From Paenibacillus segetis (GTDB taxonomy: Bacteria > Bacillota > Bacilli > Paenibacillales > Paenibacillaceae): DNA of 64,000 bases. The notes under the pieces are model-generated. The model saw nothing but the letters and a program-made list of their open reading frames with translations. It had not been told where the DNA came from and ran no database searches. Location: NCBI RefSeq assembly GCF_014639155.1, contig NZ_BMFT01000006.1:1-64000 (forward strand), written 5' to 3'. A program made the translations under genes and the position numbers. Positions 9,665-16,608 of the stretch are shown here, one piece after another. How positions within the stretch are numbered: position 1 is the first letter of the stretch; each line of letters opens with the position of its first letter.

Positions 9665-9952
9665 CTATTCGAGTACCGCAGGCACTTTGAATTGTCCGTC
9701 TTCTTCCTCTGGCGCATTGCGGAATACTTTCTCTTGGCTTAGGCTCTCATGAACCACATCGTCACGCATCACATTGCTAAGACGAAGTACATGGGTTGTC
9801 GGTTCGACACCATCTGTATCAAGCTCGTTTAATTTCTCCGCATATTGTAAAATAGCATTCAATTGTTCTGTGAACGTCTCACGTTCTTGATCACTCAAAT
9901 TCAATCGGGCCAGTTTGGCCACATATTCCACATCTTTGCTCTGGATACTCAT
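9665..9952 (-). CDS. gatC: Asp-tRNA(Asn)/Glu-tRNA(Gln) amidotransferase subunit C
   Basis: A 95-residue GatC with the family hallmarks: VEYVAKLARLNLSDQE near the N-terminus, the LNELDTDGVEPTTHV segment and a C-terminal FKVPAVLE. GatC is a small belt that wraps around GatA and GatB and stabilises the complex. It is the first gene of the operon. Its leader has AAGGAGG ahead of the ATG and a possible -10 (TAGAAT) about 60 bases upstream, but no clear -35. Confidence 0.95.
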   Translation of the reverse strand: MSIQSKDVEYVAKLARLNLSDQERETFTEQLNAILQYAEKLNELDTDGVEPTTHVLRLSNVMRDDVVHESLSQEKVFRNAPEEEDGQFKVPAVLE

Positions 9953-10059
9953 TAGCAGCGATACCCTCCTTTATTCTTTCCAACCGAGACTTCATTTGTC
10001 CATTCTATCATGTCCTTATGTTATTTTCATAATAAGGATTACGTTAGAATTATGATATC

Positions 10060-10083
10060 AAAAAAGGTCGGCAGCGCCGACCC
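10060..10083 (-). terminator. Terminator after the 127-residue hypothetical gene
   Basis: GGTCGGC-AGC-GCCGACC is a perfect 7-bp GC-rich stem. On the minus strand it is followed by TTTTTT. It separates the hypothetical gene from gatCAB. Confidence 0.8.
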
Positions 10084-10085
10084 TT

Positions 10086-10469
10086 TTATATCCATGCTCG
10101 CAAATTCACCTGCTTGATGAATTCGGCCTGAGACATAACTTCCTTTGTTGGTTCCTCATCTTCATCCGCATCGTCGCTCTCGCCATTCATAATTTGCGAG
10201 AATAGCTTCTCGTTATGCGTAGCTAGCGCGTAATCTATCAATGCTTCCTGAGTCGTTCGTTCTACCTCTTGCTCGATCAACTGCTCCTCAGATTCAATAT
10301 CGCTTGATGGAACGAAATAGTTGCGACCTGTCTTAGGAGACCGAACGACATAATCAAAAGCATTGTCCGGATTACGATCATAAGCAATAAGGTAGCCATA
10401 TTCCCCAACAGGAAGATTCTGCTCAAAGGCATCGCCGACGATAACAATTTTTTCTCCCAAACGTAGCAT
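10086..10469 (-). CDS. Hypothetical protein with acidic C-terminal region
   Basis: A 127-residue protein I do not recognise. The first 60 residues look like a small beta-barrel (VIVGDAFEQNLPVGEYGYLIAYDRNP... FDYVVRSP). A helical part follows, and then a very acidic linker (ESDDADEDEEPTKE) with a short conserved-looking tail, MSQAEFIKQVNLRAWI. No signal peptide or membrane helix is visible. The ATG at 10469 is preceded by GGGAGG. It stands alone, with a terminator of its own, between the sigY operon and gatC. Confidence 0.7.
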   Translation of the reverse strand: MLRLGEKIVIVGDAFEQNLPVGEYGYLIAYDRNPDNAFDYVVRSPKTGRNYFVPSSDIESEEQLIEQEVERTTQEALIDYALATHNEKLFSQIMNGESDDADEDEEPTKEVMSQAEFIKQVNLRAWI

Positions 10470-10577
10470 CGTCTACCTCCCTGATCCTTTTAATATAAGA
10501 GTTTTCAATAAGTTATTTTACTATCCTACTAAAAAACAGAGAGGTTGGTCAAGTTCGAAGATTCGCAGCTTATAAAA

Positions 10578-10607
10578 ACAAAAAAACTGACCGTCAAAGA
10601 CGGTCAG
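10578..10607 (-). terminator. Terminator of the sigY-yxl operon
   Basis: CTGACCGTC-TTT-GACGGTCAG is a perfect 9-bp stem followed on the minus strand by seven T residues, 28 bases past the yxlG stop. Confidence 0.85.
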
Positions 10608-10634
10608 GCGCTCATAATATTACACTACTCAACT

Positions 10635-11411
10635 TTAAGGTTGATCTGGAATTCCTTGTCCACGCAGGAGCACAGTCGAAGCGGCAAGACATAACAAACA
10701 TCCTAGAGTTGTTACTATTAACGCAGCTACTGCTGAGAAATCTATTCCAGCAAATATCGCGGCAGCATCAGACAACAGACGGGCTGGGCTCCATGAGAAC
10801 CAAGATGGAACAAGGCTATTGGAAAGTGATAATGCCGCCATGATGAGGAGTGAGATCACCGCAGCAGCACTTCCACGGAGCAGGGTGCTGAACAATAATA
10901 TTAAAGACTGTGCGAATGCGAACCATAGTAGATACAGCGCGCCTGCAGCTAAACCATCCTGCCAATGAACGGGTCCCATTAGTTGCACCGTATAGTACCA
11001 CGCTCCGCTATATCCAAGCGTAAATGAAATCACTAGTAGAGTTAGTTGCCCTAGCCATTTAGAAATAATGAAATACTGAGATGGAACTGAGCGCACCAAG
11101 ACTAAAGCCGCTGTTCCGCTATATCGTTCTCCAGAAACGATGTTCATCCCCGCAATAACCAGAACTAGCAAACCAATCGTGCTAAATTGACTCAAGGTAT
11201 TCACCATGACTTCTGAAGGAAGAGGGACAGGCAAATTCTGTACCAATTCAGCTGACAAATCTCCCGAGGCAGCCAAAATATTCGGTAAGTAAAAATAAAC
11301 AATGGGTTGCATCACTCCTAATAGAAGAAATACAACAGGAATCCAAAGAAGCTTATAACTGCGGACCATTTCCAACATCTCTTTACGATACATGAGCCAA
11401 GTCATTTTCAT
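10635..11411 (-). CDS. yxlG: ABC-2 type transporter permease (YxlG-like)
   Basis: A 258-residue integral membrane protein with six hydrophobic segments and an ABC-2 permease look. The sequence GMNIVSGERYSGTAALVLVRSVP after the second helix is the typical cytoplasmic coupling region. It overlaps the ATPase gene by 4 bases and is the last gene of an operon matching B. subtilis sigY-yxlCDEFG. The exported substrate is unknown; in B. subtilis this transporter has been linked with SigY regulation rather than with a defined cargo. Confidence 0.85.
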   Translation of the reverse strand: MKMTWLMYRKEMLEMVRSYKLLWIPVVFLLLGVMQPIVYFYLPNILAASGDLSAELVQNLPVPLPSEVMVNTLSQFSTIGLLVLVIAGMNIVSGERYSGTAALVLVRSVPSQYFIISKWLGQLTLLVISFTLGYSGAWYYTVQLMGPVHWQDGLAAGALYLLWFAFAQSLILLFSTLLRGSAAAVISLLIMAALSLSNSLVPSWFSWSPARLLSDAAAIFAGIDFSAVAALIVTTLGCLLCLAASTVLLRGQGIPDQP

Positions 11412-12337
11412 GATTTAACCACCTTCATGAACATATCCTCCAACGAAGTTGTACCAGCCTCGAAGCGAAGAAGAGGAATATCCTGTGATGCGGCTTCTTG
11501 TAGAATGGTATACCGCGCCAATTTAACATCGCTGACCGTTAATACGGCAGTGTTCCTTCTAACAGTTGATTCCAATACAAATTTCCGATCTTGGAACGAG
11601 CGTAACCACAGCTTACATTTCTCCTCGGCTCCAGCTTCAACTTCCAATGTCAGTAGAGGTTGTCGATATTTCTCTGCAAGCTCTCCCAATCCACCATTTT
11701 CTACGATATCTCCATCTTTCAGCAACATCATCCGATCACATACCTCCTCGGCATCATGTAGCACATGTGTGGAGAATAAGACTGTCGTTTGTTGGCGGAG
11801 TTGCGATAGCAAATCCATCACTTCCCGCCGCCCCAGCGGGTCGAGTGCAGATACCGGTTCATCCAGAAGCAGCAACTGCGGACGATGGACAATAACCTGT
11901 GCAAGACCTAGCCGTTGCTTCATTCCACCGGAGTAACCAGATATACGCCGCCTTGCTGCATCTTTTAGACCTACGCGTTCTAAAGCAATATCTGCTTCAC
12001 TAGCGGCTTTTCTTCCATTCATTCCACTGAGCCCTGCAACATATACGACAAACTCCTTGCCTGTCATCCAGCCATAGAATGCGGGGTGTTGCGGCAAATA
12101 TCCAATCAGTCCCCGCTCATTTTCATTCATATTCTTATTGCTCGATCCGTTAAAAACAATGCTCCCCGAAGTAGGATTGATCAATCCAGCCAACATCCGT
12201 AAGGTAGTTGTTTTTCCCGCTCCATTTGGACCCAGAAGTGCGGTGCAACTTCCCGCCTCCAATTGAAATGATATTCCGTTAACTGGAGTGCGTGAGCCAA
12301 ATTTTTTAGTTAGATTCTTTACCTCAAGCATCACCAT
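11408..12337 (-). CDS. yxlF: ABC transporter ATP-binding protein (YxlF-like)
   Basis: A 309-residue ATPase with all motifs: Walker A GPNGAGKTT (residues about 38-46), Q-loop LPQHP, signature YSGGMKQRLGLAQ, Walker B LLLLDEP and the H-loop STH. The C-terminal 80 residues are the DUF4162-like tail common in ABC-2 drug or peptide exporters. Start at 12337 rather than the longer frame, because the ATG overlaps the yxlE stop (TAATG) and follows GGAAGGAA. It pairs with the permease downstream. Confidence 0.88.
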   Translation of the reverse strand: MVMLEVKNLTKKFGSRTPVNGISFQLEAGSCTALLGPNGAGKTTTLRMLAGLINPTSGSIVFNGSSNKNMNENERGLIGYLPQHPAFYGWMTGKEFVVYVAGLSGMNGRKAASEADIALERVGLKDAARRRISGYSGGMKQRLGLAQVIVHRPQLLLLDEPVSALDPLGRREVMDLLSQLRQQTTVLFSTHVLHDAEEVCDRMMLLKDGDIVENGGLGELAEKYRQPLLTLEVEAGAEEKCKLWLRSFQDRKFVLESTVRRNTAVLTVSDVKLARYTILQEAASQDIPLLRFEAGTTSLEDMFMKVVKS

Positions 12338-12534
12338 TAATACTCTTTCCTTCCAATTGTGAAATAGACGATACTCCCAAGGATATTTCCGAACAAAATA
12401 ATGATGACCCATAACCATTTAGGTCCTCGTATGGAATTGGATTCTGCTTTGGCAAGTGAAATCAAACCTATTACGGCAAGTATTAGCTGCAGCACTATAA
12501 TCGGTGCAATTAAACCCCATTTTATTCCTTCCAT
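12337..12534 (-). CDS. yxlE: Small PLDc_N-domain membrane protein (YxlE-like)
   Basis: A 65-residue protein with two membrane helices (about residues 7-29 and 41-61). It has the phospholipase-D-nuclease N-terminal motif, with KWLWVIIILFGNILGSIVYFTIGRKEY as its core. Only this anchor domain is present; there is no nuclease domain. Its size and place between yxlD and yxlF match B. subtilis YxlE. Its stop codon shares a base with the yxlF start, which implies translational coupling. Confidence 0.82.
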   Translation of the reverse strand: MEGIKWGLIAPIIVLQLILAVIGLISLAKAESNSIRGPKWLWVIIILFGNILGSIVYFTIGRKEY

Positions 12535-12586
12535 AAGCCCATCTCCTGTTCTTTCATTATTAAATTCCTATCAGCTATAGGTATTG

Positions 12587-12796
12587 TTAAATCTTCGTTT
12601 TCTTTCTTCTTTCTGGCCAAACAACGACCAACCAATAGACAATGAGTGGGGCAGGGCAGTTAAGGATTCCCCATAATCCCCATAACCAAGCTCTTTTGCC
12701 CCGCTTACTCGCGTTAATGAACATCCATGTTCCTTGGCTAAATAGTAATATTCCTACCGCAATCCACAGCCATAATGGAGGATTTTCAGAATTCAT
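12587..12796 (-). CDS. yxlD: Small membrane protein (YxlD-like)
   Basis: A 69-residue protein with two hydrophobic helices (about 6-27 and 36-60) and a basic C-terminus. It corresponds by position and size to B. subtilis YxlD, which together with YxlC holds SigY inactive. Its start overlaps the end of yxlC by 4 bases (ATGA-type). The regulatory role is inferred from synteny only. Confidence 0.75.
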   Translation of the reverse strand: MNSENPPLWLWIAVGILLFSQGTWMFINASKRGKRAWLWGLWGILNCPAPLIVYWLVVVWPERRKKTKI

Positions 12797-13128
12797 GATC
12801 TTTCCTCCCTGTGAGTGGAACGATCAAACACTAGAATACCAACGGCCACTGCCAAACCTATGACTTGAATAACTGCCAACAACCAAGGAGCAGAAAAGAT
12901 GAATGTGTACCCTCCACTAATCAATAGCAAAGCAACCATGCAAAACAGAATTGTCTCCCCTATCCTCTTTCGCTTGGTTAACTTCCACTGTTCCTGTACA
13001 ATGCCTTCCCAAGTTTCGACCGATGGAGAACTGCTATGCTGAACAACCTGGTCTAGCTTACGCAGATCTTCCAACAGCCGATCAACAACATCATTTTGGA
13101 GGTCATCCTTATTCCCATTAAGACTCAT
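12793..13128 (-). CDS. yxlC: Putative anti-SigY protein (YxlC-like)
   Basis: A 111-residue protein. The soluble, acidic N-terminal half (MSLNGNKDDLQNDVVDRLL...) would face the cytoplasm, and two membrane helices (about 60-80 and 84-104) follow. This arrangement is common in anti-sigma factors of ECF sigmas. The reading frame extends 14 codons further upstream, but the ATG at 13128 has AAGGAG 10 bases ahead and gives the length of B. subtilis YxlC. It starts inside the last codons of sigY (11-base overlap). Confidence 0.75.
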   Translation of the reverse strand: MSLNGNKDDLQNDVVDRLLEDLRKLDQVVQHSSSPSVETWEGIVQEQWKLTKRKRIGETILFCMVALLLISGGYTFIFSAPWLLAVIQVIGLAVAVGILVFDRSTHREERS

Positions 13129-13648
13129 GCTGATCAAGCTCCTTTCGTAATTCACGTAATCCATAAGCAACGCGTGATTTGACCGTTCCGGCTGGAATAG
13201 CTAAGATGGCCCCAATTTCATCATAAGAATACCCATAGTAGTGCTTCAATAAGATCGCGATTCGCTGTTCCTCAGATAATTGAGCAAGCAACTCAAGCAA
13301 TTCGGGCCATTCCTCTTGATTCATCTCAAAATGCCATCGTATCAAACGAGTATTTCCTTCATTCGCTAACCATTGCTGTTCTCTTTTTCTACGGCGTTTC
13401 TTATCAATAAATAACCGTGTGGCGATCGTAATAAGCCAAGATGAGAAAGCAGAAGAACCATCATAGCGTGCAATATTCTCCATACATTTAAGCATCGTGT
13501 CTTGTGTTAAGTCCTCTGCAGTTCTTGGGTCCATTGTGACTTTGACCAAATATTTAAACACAAAAGAATAATGTTCTTGTATTAATAAGGCAAGCGCCGC
13601 AGAATCACCCTTTTTGGCTTTCTTTATCCAGTCTTTTTCCTGAGGCAC
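13118..13648 (-). CDS. sigY: ECF RNA polymerase sigma factor SigY
   Basis: A 176-residue ECF sigma. Region 2 is visible at about 20-90, including DLTQDTMLKCMENIARYDG and SSAFSSWLITIATRLFIDKKRR. Region 4 lies at about 115-170, with LLAQLSEEQRIAILLKHYYGYSYDEIGAILAIPAGTVKSR split over its helix-turn-helix. Assigned to SigY because the next five genes match yxlC to yxlG in order. Start is GTG at 13648, with GGGGG 6 bases ahead. An ECF-type promoter precedes it, so it probably activates its own operon. Confidence 0.88.
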   Translation of the reverse strand: MPQEKDWIKKAKKGDSAALALLIQEHYSFVFKYLVKVTMDPRTAEDLTQDTMLKCMENIARYDGSSAFSSWLITIATRLFIDKKRRRKREQQWLANEGNTRLIRWHFEMNQEEWPELLELLAQLSEEQRIAILLKHYYGYSYDEIGAILAIPAGTVKSRVAYGLRELRKELDQHES

Positions 13649-13683
13649 CGTAATCCCCCTCGACTTTCACTAAGTGACTATAT

Positions 13684-13709
13684 TACGTTTGAGATCCCTA
13701 TATCGTTCA
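13684..13709 (-). promoter_or_regulatory. SigY-type autoregulatory promoter
   Basis: On the minus strand TGAACG (13704-13709), a 16-bp spacer and CGTA (13684-13687). ECF promoters have a conserved AAC-type -35 and a CGT-type -10; this pair resembles the promoter reported ahead of B. subtilis sigY. It lies 36 bases upstream of the sigY start codon. Confidence 0.6.
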
Positions 13710-13756
13710 ATACACTTCAAAAAAATTTAAAAAGACACTTAGTTACGCTTTCTTTT

Positions 13757-13780
13757 AAAAAAGATGCCCATATGGGCACC
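13757..13780 (-). terminator. Terminator of the 73-residue hypothetical gene
   Basis: GGTGCCCATATGGGCATC forms a palindromic stem and is followed by TTTTTT on the minus strand. It insulates the sigY promoter from upstream transcription. Confidence 0.75.
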
Positions 13781-13792
13781 TCTATTTTCTCT

Positions 13793-14014
13793 TTATGAAT
13801 CTTCCCGAATTTGAAGAAGTTTATCATACCACGGCTGTCTTATGTCTCCAGAATGTAACATCAGATGACTCCATAAGACTTTTCGGTCCTCAGTTAACCC
13901 CCGCTTTAATAATCCTTCCTTTATATCTGCAGGCTCCTGTATGTATTGATTACTCTCCTCTGAAAGGTGTAGCTCATGTCCCATGTCTGTGATATAAGAT
14001 AGTTCGCTCTTCAT
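13793..14014 (-). CDS. Small hypothetical protein
   Basis: A 73-residue protein, MKSELSYITDMGHELHLSEE onward, with a C-terminal LLQIREDS. It is soluble and helical in appearance. I do not recognise the family. The open frame extends 46 codons upstream, but the ATG at 14014 has GGGGG 7 bases ahead and the extension has an odd Cys-rich composition. It is followed by its own terminator and precedes sigY without sharing its promoter. Confidence 0.6.
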   Translation of the reverse strand: MKSELSYITDMGHELHLSEESNQYIQEPADIKEGLLKRGLTEDRKVLWSHLMLHSGDIRQPWYDKLLQIREDS

Positions 14015-14272
14015 ATCGATTCCCCCTTTTTCTGTACTTACTGGACTTACCAAAACTGAGTTCATTTGCGTCCTGTAATCACAAAAAAGACAAAAAAGAA
14101 CGCAAACCGGGACTATTCCACAGCTTGCGTGCTTCGCAAAGGTTACAAACATTTAATTTATATACATCCTAGCAAAGGTAGAGCTATTTGTCTAGTATAA
14201 TTGTACTATTTAAAGCAATTCCTATATTAGATCTTCCCTACATTAAAAGATCATGTTAAACGTATTTCGCTT

Positions 14273-14899
14273 TTAATTGACATAAGGGTTATTCGCACGT
14301 TCATATCCAATCGTCGTCTTAGGTCCATGTCCTGGATATACTTTAACCTCATCTCCAAGGCGGAATAGCTTGTTACGAATAGAATCATATAGATCAGCCT
14401 CTCGCCCACCTGGCAAGTCTGTCCGTCCAACTCCTAGCTTAAACAAAACATCTCCACCAAATAGATCATTACCACATAACAAGCTCACGCTACCTGGAGA
14501 ATGCCCAGGTGTATGATAAACGGTGAATTCATGACCAATTAGCTTCAAACGCTGACCTTCTGCCAAATCATATTCAGCCGGGTCAGTCATCACAGGTGAT
14601 GTGACATCAGGCCACATGAGAGAACCATTTAACTTCGGCGTTGTTAGCCAATCGCTCTCCAGAGCATGTACATACACCGGGCATTTCTTCAATTTACGTA
14701 TTTCATCCACACCACCGATATGGTCAAAATGAGCGTGTGTCAGTACAATTGCTTCTATCTCAAGTCCTTCAATTTTGCGTATTAACGAACTTGGATTCGT
14801 ACCTGGATCAATAATAATCGCTTTACTCTCATCTTCTCCACGAAGCAGATATGCATTCGTCTGTAATGGTCCAAGGGAGAATGTCTCAATCTTTAGCAT
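14273..14899 (-). CDS. MBL-fold metallohydrolase (glyoxalase II-like, YqgX-like)
   Basis: A 208-residue metallo-beta-lactamase-fold hydrolase. The metal site THAHFDHIGG (about 55-64), the later His in YHTPGHSPGS, the Asp in FGGDVLF and the last His in VYPGHGP are all present. It resembles B. subtilis YqgX and other short glyoxalase II-like proteins that hydrolyse thioesters or bacillithiol adducts. The exact substrate is not known. It starts almost on top of the upstream thioredoxin-like gene's stop, so the two are co-translated or coupled, and it is last in a dedA-thioredoxin-MBL operon. Confidence 0.85.
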   Translation of the reverse strand: MLKIETFSLGPLQTNAYLLRGEDESKAIIIDPGTNPSSLIRKIEGLEIEAIVLTHAHFDHIGGVDEIRKLKKCPVYVHALESDWLTTPKLNGSLMWPDVTSPVMTDPAEYDLAEGQRLKLIGHEFTVYHTPGHSPGSVSLLCGNDLFGGDVLFKLGVGRTDLPGGREADLYDSIRNKLFRLGDEVKVYPGHGPKTTIGYERANNPYVN

Positions 14900-14903
14900 G
14901 TTA

Positions 14904-15470
14904 TCAAAATCCAGAGATTAATGCGCGTAGTTCTTCAACAACGCTTGCATTTACTCCGGCTCCTTCCTCATATTTGTCACCAATTTGCTTACGTACCACT
15001 GCCATCTTCTCTTCATAATCCGGTGCTTCTCGGTCCGGGTTCTCCTGCTTAAATCTGATCATAATCTCCTGAACCTTCTTAGGCCGTGGTCCCCAATGTC
15101 CCAGGACATGTCCTCCCGTATCAGTAACTATGACAATCGGTACGGAGCGTCCGCCCATCGTTAAGTATTCATCCATAACCTCTTGATTATCCTCGAGAAT
15201 GAGTACTTCAGTCTCTATCCCCGCGACCTCTAGAGCCCGAAACACTACAGGCACGCTACGTACGACATCTCCACACCAATCTGCCGCAAGAATGAGTACT
15301 CTCAAATCGTCCCGAAAATTTAAGCTTTCAAAAAACTCCCGATCTTCGTCACTTTGCCAGGCAAAGGACTCATAACCAAATTGAAAAGCTTCCTTATTAC
15401 GCTGCATTCCCTCCATAAATTCCTTAGGAGACAAGCCCTTTCCAAACTTATGACTCCAGTTCACAGCCAT
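14904..15470 (-). CDS. Thioredoxin-fold protein with a single active-site cysteine
   Basis: A 188-residue protein of the thioredoxin-like family sometimes called Thioredoxin_9. The fold core is LRVLILAADWCGDVVRSVP (about 58-76), with a cis-Pro loop at GRSVPIVIVTD. The usual CxxC is reduced to CGDV, so it cannot form an intramolecular disulfide at that site. This is a known feature of the family, whose role is unclear. Its ATG directly follows the TAA of dedA and it precedes the MBL hydrolase, suggesting a small redox or detoxification operon. Confidence 0.8.
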   Translation of the reverse strand: MAVNWSHKFGKGLSPKEFMEGMQRNKEAFQFGYESFAWQSDEDREFFESLNFRDDLRVLILAADWCGDVVRSVPVVFRALEVAGIETEVLILEDNQEVMDEYLTMGGRSVPIVIVTDTGGHVLGHWGPRPKKVQEIMIRFKQENPDREAPDYEEKMAVVRKQIGDKYEEGAGVNASVVEELRALISGF

Positions 15471-16085
15471 TTAAGCATCCCCTTTCTTCTTCTTTGTGCT
15501 GTACCACTTGTAAAGAAGATATACAATTAACAGCGCAACCGCAACCAAAAGTATCGGTGTAACATAGGGCGCAGCTTTCTCATGAATATCTTCCCACTGA
15601 TTACCTAGCACATATCCTAGGTAGACAAACAAGAAAGACCATGGAATCGAGGCTAGAAGGGTAAGCGTCGAGAAACGCAAAATTGACATCTTGGCAATTC
15701 CCGCAGGAATGGAGATGACTTGTCGCATTACTGGAACAAACCGGGCCGTAAATACAATACCTGATCCATACTTGTTAAACCAATTTTCCGCGATGTCCAT
15801 ATGGTGAGGTTTTATTTTTATGTACTTACCGAATTTGTCGAGGAAGGGTCTACCGCCCCATCTTCCGATATAATAAAGAATTAATTGCTGAAGGAGCGCA
15901 CCTACCGTACCGAAGAATACGGCTACATAGAAGTTCAAATCACCTTTAAATACTAGAAACCCCCCATACGCCAAAACGATCTCACTTGGTATGACTTCAA
16001 CAGCGAGACCTAATACAATCCCAAAGTAACCTAGCCCGCGAATTAATTCGAATAACTGATCTATAATACTTGATAAAATATGCAC
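15471..16085 (-). CDS. DedA family membrane protein
   Basis: A 204-residue SNARE-associated/DedA membrane protein. The signature is clear: an acidic residue in VEVIPSEIVLAYGGFLVF (about 29-46) and the later VFTARFVPVMRQVISIPAG motif (about 111-129), with both arginines DedA proteins need. Five to six hydrophobic segments and a Lys-rich C-terminus are present. DedA proteins include lipid scramblases and undecaprenyl-phosphate or phosphatidylethanolamine flippases. Which of these applies here cannot be read off. It is the first gene of its operon. Confidence 0.9.
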   Translation of the reverse strand: MHILSSIIDQLFELIRGLGYFGIVLGLAVEVIPSEIVLAYGGFLVFKGDLNFYVAVFFGTVGALLQQLILYYIGRWGGRPFLDKFGKYIKIKPHHMDIAENWFNKYGSGIVFTARFVPVMRQVISIPAGIAKMSILRFSTLTLLASIPWSFLFVYLGYVLGNQWEDIHEKAAPYVTPILLVAVALLIVYLLYKWYSTKKKKGDA

Positions 16086-16222
16086 CCTAGACCTCTCTCC
16101 TCAACTAACTTTTAATTTAGTCTATTCTATCATAGGAACGGACATGCATTCTACTTTGCCCATTGCAAGCGGTGTCCCTTAGCGAATATTAAGCATATGT
16201 TGAGAGAAGAGGAGGCGGTATT

Positions 16223-16534
16223 ATGGGAACAAACCTTGGGAAGCATCAAAACAACCTCCCTTCTCCACGCAAAATCCGTCGCGGCTGCAACAAGGAATTA
16301 TACCGAACAATCAAACGGCTCGGTGTTTACGTCCCGGAAGAGCGCTTGGAAGAAGGCGAAGCATTGTATTACAAAAAGGTCATCGGCAATCTGATGTGGA
16401 TCGTAGAGAATCGCAGCAATCGTAAACTACTTGCGGATTGGTGGGATGGTGAGGTCTGCGATGAACTAGCAACACTTTGGGAAGTAGATGCTGCGAATCT
16501 GTCAAAAGCATTTAGGGCGGCCTTCGGCGGTTAG
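16223..16534 (+). CDS. Conserved hypothetical protein
   Basis: A 103-residue, Lys/Arg-rich protein with no membrane helix. Visible features are RKIRRGCNKELYRTIKRLG near the start, a central ALYYKKVIGNLMWIVEN helix and ADWWDGEVCDELATLW. I believe similar proteins occur in other Paenibacillus, but I cannot name a function. The ATG at 16223 follows GGAGG by 7 bases. A second overlapping frame (16197-16394) lacks this ribosome site and is a shadow. The gene is isolated on the plus strand. Confidence 0.7.
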   Translation: MGTNLGKHQNNLPSPRKIRRGCNKELYRTIKRLGVYVPEERLEEGEALYYKKVIGNLMWIVENRSNRKLLADWWDGEVCDELATLWEVDAANLSKAFRAAFGG

Positions 16535-16608
16535 ATAACATGGATACAGGGCGAGGTTCAACAAGGGTGTGATTACAAGATACTGATCACCGCTTCGCCC
16601 TATAACAT

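Noticed and set aside
16197-16394. A 65-codon open frame overlapping the 103-residue conserved gene
   Set aside because: It lacks a ribosome site and lies in another frame of a gene with a good GGAGG and family-like sequence.
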